From assembly GCF_017115045.1 (NCBI RefSeq), contig NZ_JABXKK010000032.1:62001-126000 (forward strand): a stretch of DNA of 64,000 nucleotides. Reading direction: 5' to 3'. This DNA is from Nostoc sp. NMS8 (GTDB lineage: Bacteria; Cyanobacteriota; Cyanobacteriia; Cyanobacteriales; Nostocaceae). The stretch's first letter is position 1. The number at the start of each line of letters is the position of its first letter. The translations under genes and the position numbers were made by a program. Below are positions 25,960 to 35,600 of the stretch, piece after piece. The notes under the pieces are model-generated. The model was not told the DNA's origin, did not search any database, and saw nothing but the letters and a program-made list of their open reading frames with translations.

Positions 25960-27072
25960 TCATATTATTTGTCCTGCTTTCACAAAAAGAATTTGGGAGG
26001 ACTTCAACCACTGGGAATCAAAAGAACCCAAGTGAGTGGTAGTAATCAGGGTTTGAAAGCGGTCTTGAATAGCATCAAGCAGTTGATTTTGGCGGGATAA
26101 ATCTAGTTCGGCAAGAACATCATCAAGTAATAGTAATGGTGGCTCTTTGACGACTTCTTCAATTAATTGTAATTCGGCTAATTTTAAGGCTAGAACCAGC
26201 GTTCGTTGTTGACCTTGAGAACCGTATTGACGAGCGGGTGTCTGGTTAATAGTTAATTCTATTTCGTCGCGATGGGGGCCAACCAGGGTAGTACCTTGGT
26301 GCATTTCAGCGATCGCTCGCTGCTGAATTTTAGCTAAAAAAGCTTGCTGTACTTCTTCTGGCTGATTATCCTCTAAAGGAATATTCGGTACGTACTTGAT
26401 TTGCAGAACTTCTGTACTGCCGCTGATACTGGCGTGCCAAGTACTAGCAATGGGAGCTAATCTTTGGATGGCGCGATCGCGTCGTCTAATTACTCTGGTT
26501 CCTGTGGTCGCTAACTGTGCATCCCATACTGCTAGTTCTGAGTGCTGAGTGCTGAGTTCTGAGTCTTGAGTTTTTTTTAAGAAGGCGTTGCGCTGGCGTA
26601 ACACATGGTTATACTGCTGCAAAATGTGAGCATAAACTGGTTCGAGTTGAATTAAAAGTGTATCTAACCAGTTGCGGCGACCTTCCGGGCCGCCGCGTAC
26701 TAGTTCTAAATCCAAGCTGGAAAATTGGACTGCATTGAGAACGCCGAGAAAATCCATTTGACGGCGGATAGATTCACCGTTGAGAGCAACGCTACGGCGA
26801 CCATTGCGGCGCAGGGTTAAAGTTAAATCACTAACACCTGTTTGTCGCTCAAGGGTGGCATCAATTTGGGCTATGGCTTCCCCTTCTTGAACTAAATCGC
26901 GATCGCGGGTCATGCGGTGCGATCGCAATGTTGCCAGCAACTCCACCGCCTCCAACAAATTCGATTTTCCCTGAGCGTTATTACCGACCAAAATTGTTTT
27001 AGCAGCAGTAAACTCAACCTTTTGGTCTCGATAATTGCGAAATTGTCGGAGGTTTAGAGTTTTCAGGTACAT
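25960..27072 (-). CDS. recF: DNA replication and repair protein RecF
   Basis: A 370-residue SMC-like ATPase that acts with RecO and RecR to load RecA at gaps. Walker A GNNAQGKSN is at 30-38, the ABC-type signature lies in GSQGQQRTLVLALKLAE, and Walker B is LLLLDDVLAELD. The length is close to the family norm, with an addition at about 168-182 (TQDSELSTQHSELAV) encoded by five heptamer repeats inserted in frame. The gene is solitary, downstream of a P-type ATPase gene on the same strand. A decayed copy of its 3' end lies at 25592-25669. Confidence 0.95.
   Translation of the reverse strand: MYLKTLNLRQFRNYRDQKVEFTAAKTILVGNNAQGKSNLLEAVELLATLRSHRMTRDRDLVQEGEAIAQIDATLERQTGVSDLTLTLRRNGRRSVALNGESIRRQMDFLGVLNAVQFSSLDLELVRGGPEGRRNWLDTLLIQLEPVYAHILQQYNHVLRQRNAFLKKTQDSELSTQHSELAVWDAQLATTGTRVIRRRDRAIQRLAPIASTWHASISGSTEVLQIKYVPNIPLEDNQPEEVQQAFLAKIQQRAIAEMHQGTTLVGPHRDEIELTINQTPARQYGSQGQQRTLVLALKLAELQLIEEVVKEPPLLLLDDVLAELDLSRQNQLLDAIQDRFQTLITTTHLGSFDSQWLKSSQILFVKAGQII
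26538..26572. repeat. STRR heptamers inside recF
   Basis: Five contiguous heptamers CTGAGTG, CTGAGTG, CTGAGTT, CTGAGTC and TTGAGTT within the recF coding sequence. The same heptamer family is found between genes at 1778 and 46573. Confidence 0.9.
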
Positions 27073-27143
27073 AACGAAAAGTTAGCAATGAGGAATTTTA
27101 AGTTTTGAGTTTTGAATGCAAAATGTTCTTCAACTCATAATTT

Positions 27144-27168
27144 ATAACTCCTAACTCCTAACTCCTCA
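27144..27168. repeat. STRR heptamers TAACTCC between the P-type ATPase gene and recF
   Basis: Three TAACTCC units and one variant in the 101-base gap between the two minus-strand genes. The family is the same as at 6294-6356. Confidence 0.8.
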
Positions 27169-27173
27169 CTTTT

Positions 27174-30032
27174 TCAAACGGCCTTCTTGCCCATAATCCG
27201 CAAAAATATCTTCTCCGCTTCAATCCACACGAACATTAAGGCACTAAAGCCAATACAAACCCCCAATTCTTCTAGAGTCAGGTAGTGAGTACCAAAGAAA
27301 TCTCGCAGGGGTGGGACATAAACTAGCATCAGCTGCAAAATCGTGGTGACGACGACAGCCGCTAGTACAAAGATATTAGAGAAAGGATTCATCTCGATGG
27401 TTAGTCGGTTGTTGGAGCGAATGGCGATCGCGTGACCCATTTGGGCAATACACAAAGTTGTAAATACCATTGTTTTCCAAGTTTCAGGATCGCCCTGATA
27501 CCCAGCAGCATGGGTATGTTGATAAGCCCACCACATTAAAGCAATGCTGATAATAGCAAAGATGATTCCAATGCGAATCATATAAGAACCCAATCCCCTA
27601 GCGAAAATGCTTTCGCGGGGACTAAAAGGCGGACGTTGCATGACATCTGGTTCTGGGGGTTCCACAGCTAATGCCAAGGCTGGTAAACCGTCTGTCACCA
27701 AGTTCATCCACAAAATTTGTAAAGGAGTAAGGGGAACGCCTCCCAAGCCGATTAAGGGTGCGGCTGCAATTGTAAGAACTTCACCAATGTTACTACCCAG
27801 GATGTATTTAATAAAGCGGCGGATATTGGTGTAAACAACTCTGCCTTCCTTAGTAGCGCTAACAATGGTGGCGAAGTTGTCATCAAGTAACACCATGTCA
27901 CTGGCTTCTTTACTGACATCCGTGCCAGTAATGCCCATTGCGATACCAATGTCGGCTTGTTTGAGGGCTGGGGCATCGTTGACACCATCACCCGTCATTG
28001 CCACAAATCGACCCCGGCGTTGCAGTGCTTGGACAATTCGCAGTTTGTGTTCTGGGGAAACTCTGGCATAGATGCTCACCAGATCAACGTTTTGCTCTAA
28101 TTCCTGGTCAGTCATCCGTTGCAATTCTTGACCTGTGAGTAGCCTATCGCCTTCTTGGGCAATTCCCAAATCGGTGGCGATCGCTCGTGCTGTTAATTGG
28201 TGGTCGCCTGTAATCATGATTGGGCGAATACCTGCATCCCGACACTCTTGCACAGATGCTCTGACTTCTGGGCGTGGCGCATCTAGCATTCCCACCAATC
28301 CCAGCCAGACTAAATCTTGCTCAGATGTTTCGTCTGAACCTTCCGGCGGAATTTCTACTAAAGGTTTGTAGGCAAAACCTAGCACCCGCAAACCTTTACT
28401 CGCCATTTTGTCATTTTCTGCCAAAATTTGCTGGCGTTGTGCTTCGGTTAAAGTACCCGTATCATTACCTAAATGAATCTGAGTGGAACGTGCCAAGGTT
28501 AACTCTGGAGAACCTTTGGTAAACATTAAATAAGGTTCAGATTGCAGAAAACCGGCGATCGCAGGATCAATTCCTCTCGAAAATGCTTCACCTGTGGCGA
28601 CTCCCTCCACCTGAGTAATGACGCTCATCCGCTTCCGTTCCGAGGAAAAGGGAAACTCCGCAACCCGAGGTAACTTACTGTTCCACTGGTCTTTTTCAAT
28701 TCCGGCTTTTCCTGCCAGTGTTAACAATGCACCCTCTGTAGGATCTCCCAAAATCGCCCATTCACCTTGTTCTTTTTGCAACACTGAATCATTACAAATA
28801 GTACAGGCGACTGATAACGCTGGGATTTCTGGAGACTCCTCTAAGGAAATTTTTTGACCATCTAACTGAAAGTCCCCTGTTGGTGCATAACCTTCACCAG
28901 TGACGCGAAAAGTTTTGTTATTGGTGGAAACTGATTGCACCACCATTTTATTTTGAGTCAGGGTGCCGGTTTTATCAGAACAGATGGTGGTTACAGAACC
29001 CAATGTTTCCACTGCTGGCAATTTGCGAATCAAGGCATTTTGGCGCACCATTCGCTGGGTTCCTAGTGCCAAGGTGACGGTAATTACAGCTGGTAAACCT
29101 TCTGGCACCACAGCAACCGCCATACTCAAGGAAACTTCCAAAAGTTCTTGGATATTTTTAAAACCTCCGTCCTTGATGACACCGCCGATCACAACGATCG
29201 CCACGAGAATTAAAGAACCCGTAACTAAGACATTACCCAGTTGAGTCATCCGCTGCTGTAAAGGCGTAGGTTCACTTTCTACTGCCTGCAACATCGCAGC
29301 AATTTTACCCAATTCTGTAGTCATGCCGGTGTTAGTCACCAGAACCTTGCCGCGTCCTTGGACTACTTCAGTGCCTTGAAAGACGACATTGAGGCGATCG
29401 CCTAGTGATGTTTCCTCTGGTAATTTTAGTGATGCCTGTTTATTCACCGCTTCGGCTTCACCAGTTAAGGCCGACTCGCGTATTTGTAAATTAGATTGTT
29501 CGATCAAACGGCCATCTGCGGCTATCTGCATCCCAGCTTCCAGCAGCATTACATCCCCTGGAACTAGCTCCTTAGCTGCTATCTCCACCAATCTGGTGTC
29601 GCGGATTACGCGCACTAAGGGAGAGGTCATTTTTTTCAAGGCTGCCAAGGCTTTTTCGGCACGGCTTTCTTGGACGTAGCCGAGTATGCCATTGAGAATG
29701 ACAATTGCTAAAATAGCGATGGTATCTTTAAATGGCACTTCACCAGGCTTTAAAGTGCCCGTCCGCCAACCCCATAAATCTATCAAACCAGAAATCAGAG
29801 CGACGCCAATCAGCATCAACAACATAATGTTCTTGAACTGATCCAGCAGAATTTCCCAAGTACTACGGCCAGCAATTTCTTCAAGTTCGTTGGGGCCGTA
29901 TTTTTGCAATCTCTGTTGAATTTCTTGGGGTGTTAAGCCGCTGTCTGCATTACTATCAAGCAGGTCTAGCGCTTTATCAACTTCTAAACTATGCCAAACG
30001 GCGGCACCTTCAGGCAGAGAATTAGCAGACAT
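27174..30032 (-). CDS. P2-type cation-transporting ATPase (Ca2+-ATPase like)
   Basis: A 952-residue P-type ATPase of the P2A/PMA1-like group. It has an N-terminal cation-ATPase domain, the actuator motif [13 protein letters not shown] in the fourth membrane helix (about 310-314, P2 type), the phosphorylation site [13 protein letters not shown] (Asp at about 353), FTKGSPE for nucleotide binding, and the hinge [10 protein letters not shown] (about 680). Four C-terminal membrane helices end the protein. Such enzymes export Ca2+ or a related divalent cation from the cytosol. The ATG at 30032 is chosen over an in-frame GTG at 30044. recF follows 101 bases downstream. Confidence 0.9.
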   Translation of the reverse strand: MSANSLPEGAAVWHSLEVDKALDLLDSNADSGLTPQEIQQRLQKYGPNELEEIAGRSTWEILLDQFKNIMLLMLIGVALISGLIDLWGWRTGTLKPGEVPFKDTIAILAIVILNGILGYVQESRAEKALAALKKMTSPLVRVIRDTRLVEIAAKELVPGDVMLLEAGMQIAADGRLIEQSNLQIRESALTGEAEAVNKQASLKLPEETSLGDRLNVVFQGTEVVQGRGKVLVTNTGMTTELGKIAAMLQAVESEPTPLQQRMTQLGNVLVTGSLILVAIVVIGGVIKDGGFKNIQELLEVSLSMAVAVVPEGLPAVITVTLALGTQRMVRQNALIRKLPAVETLGSVTTICSDKTGTLTQNKMVVQSVSTNNKTFRVTGEGYAPTGDFQLDGQKISLEESPEIPALSVACTICNDSVLQKEQGEWAILGDPTEGALLTLAGKAGIEKDQWNSKLPRVAEFPFSSERKRMSVITQVEGVATGEAFSRGIDPAIAGFLQSEPYLMFTKGSPELTLARSTQIHLGNDTGTLTEAQRQQILAENDKMASKGLRVLGFAYKPLVEIPPEGSDETSEQDLVWLGLVGMLDAPRPEVRASVQECRDAGIRPIMITGDHQLTARAIATDLGIAQEGDRLLTGQELQRMTDQELEQNVDLVSIYARVSPEHKLRIVQALQRRGRFVAMTGDGVNDAPALKQADIGIAMGITGTDVSKEASDMVLLDDNFATIVSATKEGRVVYTNIRRFIKYILGSNIGEVLTIAAAPLIGLGGVPLTPLQILWMNLVTDGLPALALAVEPPEPDVMQRPPFSPRESIFARGLGSYMIRIGIIFAIISIALMWWAYQHTHAAGYQGDPETWKTMVFTTLCIAQMGHAIAIRSNNRLTIEMNPFSNIFVLAAVVVTTILQLMLVYVPPLRDFFGTHYLTLEELGVCIGFSALMFVWIEAEKIFLRIMGKKAV

Positions 30033-30320
30033 CGTGTAGGTCACAGCAAATGGTTACAAAATTCGATCATAATTTAGTGATGGCAGGAATTCCATCTCCT
30101 AAAGTTACATTAAGGCGATCGCCCAGTCAGATGAATGTATCTGTAATTCTTAACATTTGTAAATTATTCCGATTTTGACATAGTATTATTTCTCACGAAA
30201 GAGTTTTTCGGAACACATTGTACCGATAATTGTTAGTACCTCGCTGTAAAGGTGGCGATCGAGAACCACTAAATTGATGTACTTGGTAAGAGCAACGCCC
30301 ATTGTGGGCAGTCTTTTAAC

Positions 30321-30419
30321 TCAGCACTCTTCATCCACCCCAATCAGGGGAGCCATTGCTAGACGAGGATTTTCCATATCAAGCAATTGGTGTGACGGCG
30401 GTAAAACCGCTTGAGTCAT
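30321..30419 (-). CDS. Candidate 32-residue protein with strong ribosome-binding site
   Basis: A minus-strand frame ATG...TGA beginning MTQAVLPPSHQLL and ending GVDEEC. GGGGAGGAAAC stands directly before the ATG (SD at about 30424-30429), one of the strongest ribosome-binding sites in the window. It lies between the divergent ATPase and transglutaminase genes. I do not recognise the product. The good SD and absence of repeat sequence argue for translation; the short length argues for caution. Confidence 0.4.
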   Translation of the reverse strand: MTQAVLPPSHQLLDMENPRLAMAPLIGVDEEC

Positions 30420-30427
30420 GTTTCCTC

Positions 30428-30453
30428 CCCTACCTAAAGGTGAGGGTTTTTTT
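30428..30453 (+). terminator. Terminator-like hairpin upstream of the transglutaminase gene
   Basis: CCCTACCT (30428-30435) pairs with AGGTGAGGG (30438-30446) with one bulged base, followed by seven T. It ends 20 bases before the next plus-strand ATG. No plus-strand gene lies upstream, so it may end a small RNA or act as an attenuator. A second hairpin, GGCGGTAAAACCGC, lies just upstream (about 30397-30410). Confidence 0.55.
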
Positions 30454-30472
30454 ACACTTACCATAAGGTTTT

Positions 30473-32143
30473 ATGAGTTTTGCACTCCCCACTTTGACCG
30501 TTAGCCAGATGTTTGGGCAAAAAACAATTCGACCGCTTACTGCTGCTGCCCTGTGTGGCATTACTTTCATCAAAGATAAACTGATTGCCATTGACAGTAT
30601 TAAAGGGCATCTACTGGAGATTGATCCCGCCTCTGACAACAGTAAAATTCTCAATCCCCATCAAGTTAAAGAATTTACCGATGTCACTGGTCTAGCGGCG
30701 TGGGAAGATACTCTGTGGGTGAGCCGAGAAAATAGTGTTTACTTGTGTAAGCTCGATGCTTTGGATCTGGAACATTTTGTGACATTGCCTTATGCGGCTG
30801 ACGGTGTTGCTGTTTGGGAAACAACAGTTTATGTCAGTTGCCAAAGACTAGGTTACATTCTGGTTTTTGACCGCGAAACCCGAAAAGAGATTACCAGATT
30901 TTATGCTCCTGGAGTTGGGATAGAGAATTTGGCAGTCAACCAAGAAATGCTGTGGATTTGCGATCGCATTGAACAATCAGTTTACGCGATGGACAGGGCC
31001 ACGGGAGAACTGCAATTTAGTGTCCTGACACCCTTTGAATGTCCCACAGGCATCGCAATCCATAAAAATTACGAAACAGCCAAAGAGAGTATTTACGTCG
31101 CCTACGCCTCAGAGGAGCCTTATATCCGGGATAACCCCAATGCCGATCCGAGTCATGAGCTAACATTCCGCGATCGCACTTTTATTCATCCTCTGTATTA
31201 CCATTACCAGCCAGATAAGCGTTACGCCCTCTCTAATGGCTATCTCATTGAAATGTCTTATGCTGAGGAAATTGCACCCTTAGACGAGGTTTATATCCCT
31301 GATGTGGAATGGCGTATCGCCCTACCATCGGAAACTGAGCGTCAAAAGGTGAAACACGTTGAACCCATTGGTATACCCTTTACCGAAGAAGTGGTACAGG
31401 GGCAACGGGTAGCAGTCTTTAAATTTGATTCTCTTGCCCCAGGCGAACGGCATATATTTGGCTGGAAAGCACTTTTGGAAGTTCGAGGAATTAAATATCG
31501 CATCACACCCAGAGATGTAGAAAACGTTCCTGAACTTTCCCCAGAATTACAAACACGCTACCTAGTGGATGACGACGATTTAGCAATGGATACCACCATT
31601 GTTCGCCGTGCCGCCAGAGAAGCGATTGGTTCTGAAACCAATGTGCTGCGGAAAATGCACAGCATTCGCAACTACGTCTACGACCAGTTGTCTTATGGTA
31701 TAAAACCTTACATTGACGCGCCCGATACAGTTTTAGAACGGGGGGTTGGTTCTTGTGGCGAATATGTCGGTGTTTTACTTGCCCTATCTCGTTTAAATGG
31801 CATCCCCTGCCGCACCGTCGGTAGATACAAATGTCCTCCCCATAGTGACTTCGTAGGAGTACCGCTACAACCAGACTTTAATCATGTTTGGCTAGAATTC
31901 TACGTCCCAAATTTTGGCTGGTTGCCAATGGAATCAAATCCTGACGATATAGGTGAAGGTGGCCCTTATCCGACGCGCTTTTTTATGGGCTTATGCTGGT
32001 ATCACATTGAAATTGGCAAAGGCATCACCTTTGAAACCGTGACAAGTCAAGGTGCGCGGCTAACCAAAGAAGATATCCCCATCGGTGATTTGGCGATAAA
32101 TCATATCCGGTTCACAATTCTTAAAGAATTACCGGACTTTTGA
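30473..32143 (+). CDS. Transglutaminase-like protein with N-terminal beta-propeller-like region
   Basis: A 556-residue protein in two parts. Residues about 20-215 form short repeating strands typical of a beta-propeller (VTGLAAWEDTLWVSR, YAADGVAVWETTVYVS, VGIENLAVNQEMLWICDR). Residues about 380-515 are a transglutaminase-like cysteine-protease fold: GSCGEYVGVLLAL (Cys428), FNHVWLEFYV (His471) and GWLPMESNP, where Glu487 takes the place of the usual Asp. No signal peptide is visible, so it is probably cytosolic. Transglutaminase-like proteins may act as proteases or cross-linking enzymes; the substrate here is unknown. AAGG lies just before the ATG. Confidence 0.8.
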   Translation: MSFALPTLTVSQMFGQKTIRPLTAAALCGITFIKDKLIAIDSIKGHLLEIDPASDNSKILNPHQVKEFTDVTGLAAWEDTLWVSRENSVYLCKLDALDLEHFVTLPYAADGVAVWETTVYVSCQRLGYILVFDRETRKEITRFYAPGVGIENLAVNQEMLWICDRIEQSVYAMDRATGELQFSVLTPFECPTGIAIHKNYETAKESIYVAYASEEPYIRDNPNADPSHELTFRDRTFIHPLYYHYQPDKRYALSNGYLIEMSYAEEIAPLDEVYIPDVEWRIALPSETERQKVKHVEPIGIPFTEEVVQGQRVAVFKFDSLAPGERHIFGWKALLEVRGIKYRITPRDVENVPELSPELQTRYLVDDDDLAMDTTIVRRAAREAIGSETNVLRKMHSIRNYVYDQLSYGIKPYIDAPDTVLERGVGSCGEYVGVLLALSRLNGIPCRTVGRYKCPPHSDFVGVPLQPDFNHVWLEFYVPNFGWLPMESNPDDIGEGGPYPTRFFMGLCWYHIEIGKGITFETVTSQGARLTKEDIPIGDLAINHIRFTILKELPDF

Positions 32144-32228
32144 ATTTGGGCATTGGGTATCGCGCACAAAAGGCAGAGGGGCGGAGTGCGGAGGGAAAAC
32201 TCTTCTCCCTTACTACCTTGCTTCTTCC

Positions 32229-32583
32229 GGGAGCATTTCACTTTCGTAAAAATCTAGCCCTGGCAAATAGAATGAGACTGTTAGTCAATTCACGGTGGGT
32301 TTGACCCCTCACCCCTAAAACATTGGTTTGGCGTTGCTTTCCCGCCCTGAAATAAATTTCGGGCTAATAGCTCAAGTCCGTTGAAACGGACTGAAATTAG
32401 AGTAATCAGGAATGATGGGTTAGACCTCTTATTAATTGCCAACAGTCTCATAGAATTCGCACCTATACAGACAAAACCTACCTCCGTGGTTTTCTAATTT
32501 CTTGAGTCCGCGCAGGCGGACGAAAGTTTGTGTAGCCGCGATTTCTAATCGCCAGGTATATTTGCTTTCACTGAGATGCTCCC
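32229..32583. mobile_element. Composite repeat element with GGGAGCAT inverted ends
   Basis: GGGAGCATTTCACTTTCG at 32229 and GCTTTCACTGAGATGCTCCC ending at 32583 are imperfect inverted copies bounding 355 bases. Inside are hairpin repeats GTCCGTTGAAACGGAC (about 32375-32390) and GTCCGCGCAGGCGGAC (about 32506-32521), and a GATTTCTAATCGCC unit. It looks like an element built from several nested repeats. There is no coding capacity. Confidence 0.65.
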
Positions 32584-32610
32584 GCTTCTTCCCAGTCCCC
32601 AGAGTCCCCA

Positions 32611-33465
32611 CTAGCTATTAACTCTTAAACTGGGCATTGGATATGATTGATGCTGCTTAAAATCGGCAAATTCACAGATGGAGTTAAATGGGCAAAAACG
32701 GCAGTGAGAACCAGGGTTGGGAGGAAATATTTTACTGAAATTACTAGTTTCTTCCTGATATTTTTGCAAATCGTGCTGGTGCTTGTGGGCAATATTCGCT
32801 AACTCAAACTTTAAGGATTCTAATTCACTATTATTAATGCTAATTAACTCAGATTTTTTACATATTTCTAAATTATAAAATGATGCAACAGCTTCTCGCC
32901 CAGGGTAAAGATAACGAGCAGCTAATAAATAAACTAATGCCTGTCGTTGGTCAAAAGCTGATTTACCAGTTTTGAAATCCAAAATATGTAAAGTGCTATC
33001 AGACTCAATGAAAACGCAGTCCATAGCCGCGTATAAGCGAAAGCAATAATCTTCTTGTTCAACTACTATCGGTTTGGGAAAACCTTCATCACCCGGTGTT
33101 AATTGGATAATATCTTTATCCAAAAGCAACGGCGAATCGTGATATTTTTGCAAAATTTGCAGCACGCGTTGCTGGACTTGAACGCTTGAGTTGCCTAATT
33201 TTAGTAGCTGGGCAACTCTTTCTACACCATCTGCTTGCTTCAACAGATGCCTGTGATGATGAAACTCATAAACGCCTTTTTGGGCGAGTATGCCTATCCG
33301 CTGGGGTGCGGTGGCTTGTGCTAATAGCGCTTTGACTTGTGGTTCGTGTTGCCGTGCTTTGATAAACCCCCGTCTCATCTGGCAATGCCAGCGTTCTTGC
33401 CCGGTCGCTGGGGCAACTAGAGACCAAAGGTGATAACTGGCAAAAGGTCGATCGGGGGTTGACAT
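32611..33465 (-). CDS. PD-(D/E)XK nuclease superfamily protein (Cas4/RecB-like)
   Basis: A 284-residue protein with a RecB/Cas4-like nuclease domain. The metal-binding residues appear as Asp149 (YAAMDCVF), Asp163 and Lys165 in LHILDFKTGK, and the following Gln174-Tyr179 of motif QALVYL. The C-terminus has a Cys cluster CRFCPFNSIC (255, 258, 264), as in the iron-sulfur-anchored Cas4/AddB group, although the fourth Cys is not obvious. No CRISPR array or cas gene is near, so a DNA-repair or general nuclease role is more likely. It is divergent from the phosphoglucomutase gene across 145 bases. Confidence 0.8.
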   Translation of the reverse strand: MSTPDRPFASYHLWSLVAPATGQERWHCQMRRGFIKARQHEPQVKALLAQATAPQRIGILAQKGVYEFHHHRHLLKQADGVERVAQLLKLGNSSVQVQQRVLQILQKYHDSPLLLDKDIIQLTPGDEGFPKPIVVEQEDYCFRLYAAMDCVFIESDSTLHILDFKTGKSAFDQRQALVYLLAARYLYPGREAVASFYNLEICKKSELISINNSELESLKFELANIAHKHQHDLQKYQEETSNFSKIFPPNPGSHCRFCPFNSICEFADFKQHQSYPMPSLRVNS

Positions 33466-33610
33466 TGCTCAGAAACAGTGAGAGAAAATACGGTGGTAGA
33501 AGTTTAAGCTAAGGCTTGCTTAGAAAAGAACTTCGGTGGAATACTTGCTGCTACCCAGGCTTTGCGGAAAGCTTTTATAGTACTGATATGTACGGGAGCA
33601 AGTGGCAAAA

Positions 33611-35026
33611 ATGTCCAGCAAGATAAAATTTGGTACTGATGGATGGCGAGGGATTATTGCCGATGATTTTACATTTCCCAATGTACGGAAAGTAACAAGG
33701 GCAATTGCCACTTATTTAGCAACAGCCTACACAAAAGATAGACCAGTACTTATTGCCTACGATACTCGCTTTTTAGCTGACCAGTTTGCCCAAACAGCGG
33801 CCCAAGTCCTAGCAGACTTGGGTTGGACAGTAAAAATTACCGATCGAGATTGCCCCACACCAGTAATTGCTTACAACGCCCGTCACTTAAATTCCGCAGG
33901 GGCGTTAATGTTTACTGCTAGCCATAATCCAGCACGCTACTGTGGAATTAAATATATACCCGATTATGCTGGGCCTGCCACTCCAGAGATTACTGATACT
34001 ATTGTGGCAAATATAAAAAGTGCATCGGATCAGTTGCCTGGGAGTAGACCATCAGGTTCAATTTCAATTTTCGATCCGAAACCTAATTATCTACAATTTA
34101 TCTACACCTTACTTGATATAGAAAAGATTAAAAGCGCTAATTTAAAGGTAAAGTATGATGCTTTGTATTCTACCTCTCACGGCTATTTAGATGAAGTTTT
34201 GCAACGTAGTGGCGTTCAGTTAGAAAGTTTTCACGATTGGAGGGATGTCTTATTTGGGGGTGGAATGCCAGAACCCAAAGGAGAACAATTAGTTGAGTTA
34301 GCAGAAGCAGTAGTTCGCGATCGCGCTGATTTGGGTTTGGCGACGGATGGAGATAGCGATCGCTTTGGTATCGTTGATGAACAAGGAACTGTCCTTACTC
34401 CGAATACTGTGCTGTTAGTTCTAGCACGTCATTTAATTAGAAACAAAGGTAAAACTGGCGCGATCGTCCGTACTGTGGCTACAACCCACCTGCTGGATAA
34501 TTTCGCTGCTAAAAATGGGCTACAAATTTACGAGACAGCAGTTGGTTTTAAATACATCGGCGAAAAAATGCGGGAAACTGCCGTATTAATCGGTGGAGAA
34601 GAATCAGGCGGTTTGAGTATTATTGGGCATATTCCCGAAAAAGACGGGATATTAGCAGATATGCTGGTGGCAGAAGCGATCGCCTATGAAGGCAAACCTT
34701 TGAGTCAGTTGGTTAAGGAAGCGATCGCCGAAGCCGATGGGCCACTTTATAACAACCGCCTAGACTTGCACCTCACAGAGGCGCATAAAACCGCCGTCAT
34801 CGACTCTTTTAGCAAAAATCCACCTACAGAAGTAGCTGGCATTAAAGTCAAGGAAGTAGGGCGTAAAGACGGTATTAAACTCTATTTAGAAGAAGGTAGT
34901 TGGATTTTACTGCGTCCTTCCGGTACAGAACCACTGGTGCGCGTCTACCTCGAAACCGACACTCCGGAAAAACTCACCCAAATCGCCCAAGAGTTAGAGA
35001 ATGCCATTGCTAAACTAGAGGCATAA
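33611..35026 (+). CDS. Phosphoglucomutase/phosphomannomutase family protein
   Basis: A 471-residue alpha-D-phosphohexomutase that interconverts 1- and 6-phosphorylated hexoses. The substrate-site start IKFGTDGWRG (about 5-14), the phosphoserine loop TASHNPARYCG (Ser104), the metal loop ATDGDSDRFG (about 246-251), the sugar-binding GGEESGG (about 328-334) and the phosphate-binding RPSGTEP near the C-terminus are all present. The ATG at 33611 is preferred over GTG 33602, which is only three bases after GGGAG. Glucose versus mannose or glucosamine specificity is not decided by sequence. Confidence 0.93.
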   Translation: MSSKIKFGTDGWRGIIADDFTFPNVRKVTRAIATYLATAYTKDRPVLIAYDTRFLADQFAQTAAQVLADLGWTVKITDRDCPTPVIAYNARHLNSAGALMFTASHNPARYCGIKYIPDYAGPATPEITDTIVANIKSASDQLPGSRPSGSISIFDPKPNYLQFIYTLLDIEKIKSANLKVKYDALYSTSHGYLDEVLQRSGVQLESFHDWRDVLFGGGMPEPKGEQLVELAEAVVRDRADLGLATDGDSDRFGIVDEQGTVLTPNTVLLVLARHLIRNKGKTGAIVRTVATTHLLDNFAAKNGLQIYETAVGFKYIGEKMRETAVLIGGEESGGLSIIGHIPEKDGILADMLVAEAIAYEGKPLSQLVKEAIAEADGPLYNNRLDLHLTEAHKTAVIDSFSKNPPTEVAGIKVKEVGRKDGIKLYLEEGSWILLRPSGTEPLVRVYLETDTPEKLTQIAQELENAIAKLEA

Positions 35027-35105
35027 AAATTAAAAGTGAAAAGTTATGAGTTAAGAGTTATAAATTAACAATTCTTAACTCATTACTCCTAACTTCAATC
35101 AAAGT

Positions 35106-35384
35106 ATGAAAACTCTCGCTCCTTTATTGACATCTCTAGTTGTAGCGGTTTGGGTAATCGCGATCGCAATTATTTCAGTCCAAAATGCCACACCCGTATC
35201 TTTAAAATTCTTAACATTCCAATCGATTCAGATACCAATGGGTTTAGTGCTAGCTTTTAGTGCCGTTGTCGGGTTAATTGGCATGGCACTGCTGCAACCT
35301 CTGTGGGGACTTGCTGGTATTGGGCAGCGTAATCCTCGATTGGAAGACGATGCCGAATTTTTTGTTGATGATGAAGACTTTTGA
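35106..35384 (+). CDS. LapA-domain (DUF1049) small membrane protein
   Basis: A 92-residue protein with two hydrophobic helices (about 7-27 and 44-67) flanking ISVQNATPVSLKFLTFQSIQ, the pattern of the lipopolysaccharide-assembly protein LapA family. The C-terminus is acidic (EDDAEFFVDDEDF), where E. coli LapA has a rubredoxin-like partner interaction; no partner LapB gene is seen here. It is 80 bases behind the phosphohexomutase gene, with repeats between. Confidence 0.82.
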   Translation: MKTLAPLLTSLVVAVWVIAIAIISVQNATPVSLKFLTFQSIQIPMGLVLAFSAVVGLIGMALLQPLWGLAGIGQRNPRLEDDAEFFVDDEDF

Positions 35385-35397
35385 GGGTTGAATAGCT

Positions 35398-35595
35398 GTG
35401 CAGTATCAAAACATTATTACAATCGAAGCAGGAAAACGAGGTGGTAAGCCTTGTATTCGAGGAATGAGAATTACTGTATACGATGTTTTGTCTTATCTTG
35501 CCTCTGGCATGACCTACGAGAAATTGCTTAATGACTTTCCTTATTTGACACAAGAGGATATTTTGGCTTGCCTAAGCCATGCGGCTGATCAATAA
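35398..35595 (+). CDS. DUF433 domain protein (antitoxin-like)
   Basis: A 65-residue DUF433 protein, a predicted winged-helix DNA-binding domain often found as antitoxin beside a PIN-like DUF5615 toxin. The family signature GKPCIRGMRITVYDVL is at about 16-31 and YPYLTQEDI-type sequence (FPYLTQEDILACL) near the end. The start is GTG at 35398. The next gene, five bases on, encodes a DUF29 protein instead of the usual PIN-like partner. Confidence 0.88.
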   Translation: MQYQNIITIEAGKRGGKPCIRGMRITVYDVLSYLASGMTYEKLLNDFPYLTQEDILACLSHAADQ

Positions 35596-35600
35596 AGGCT

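Noticed and set aside
28618..28857. Plus-strand frames inside the P-type ATPase gene
   Set aside because: They are antisense to conserved ATPase domains and have no independent support.
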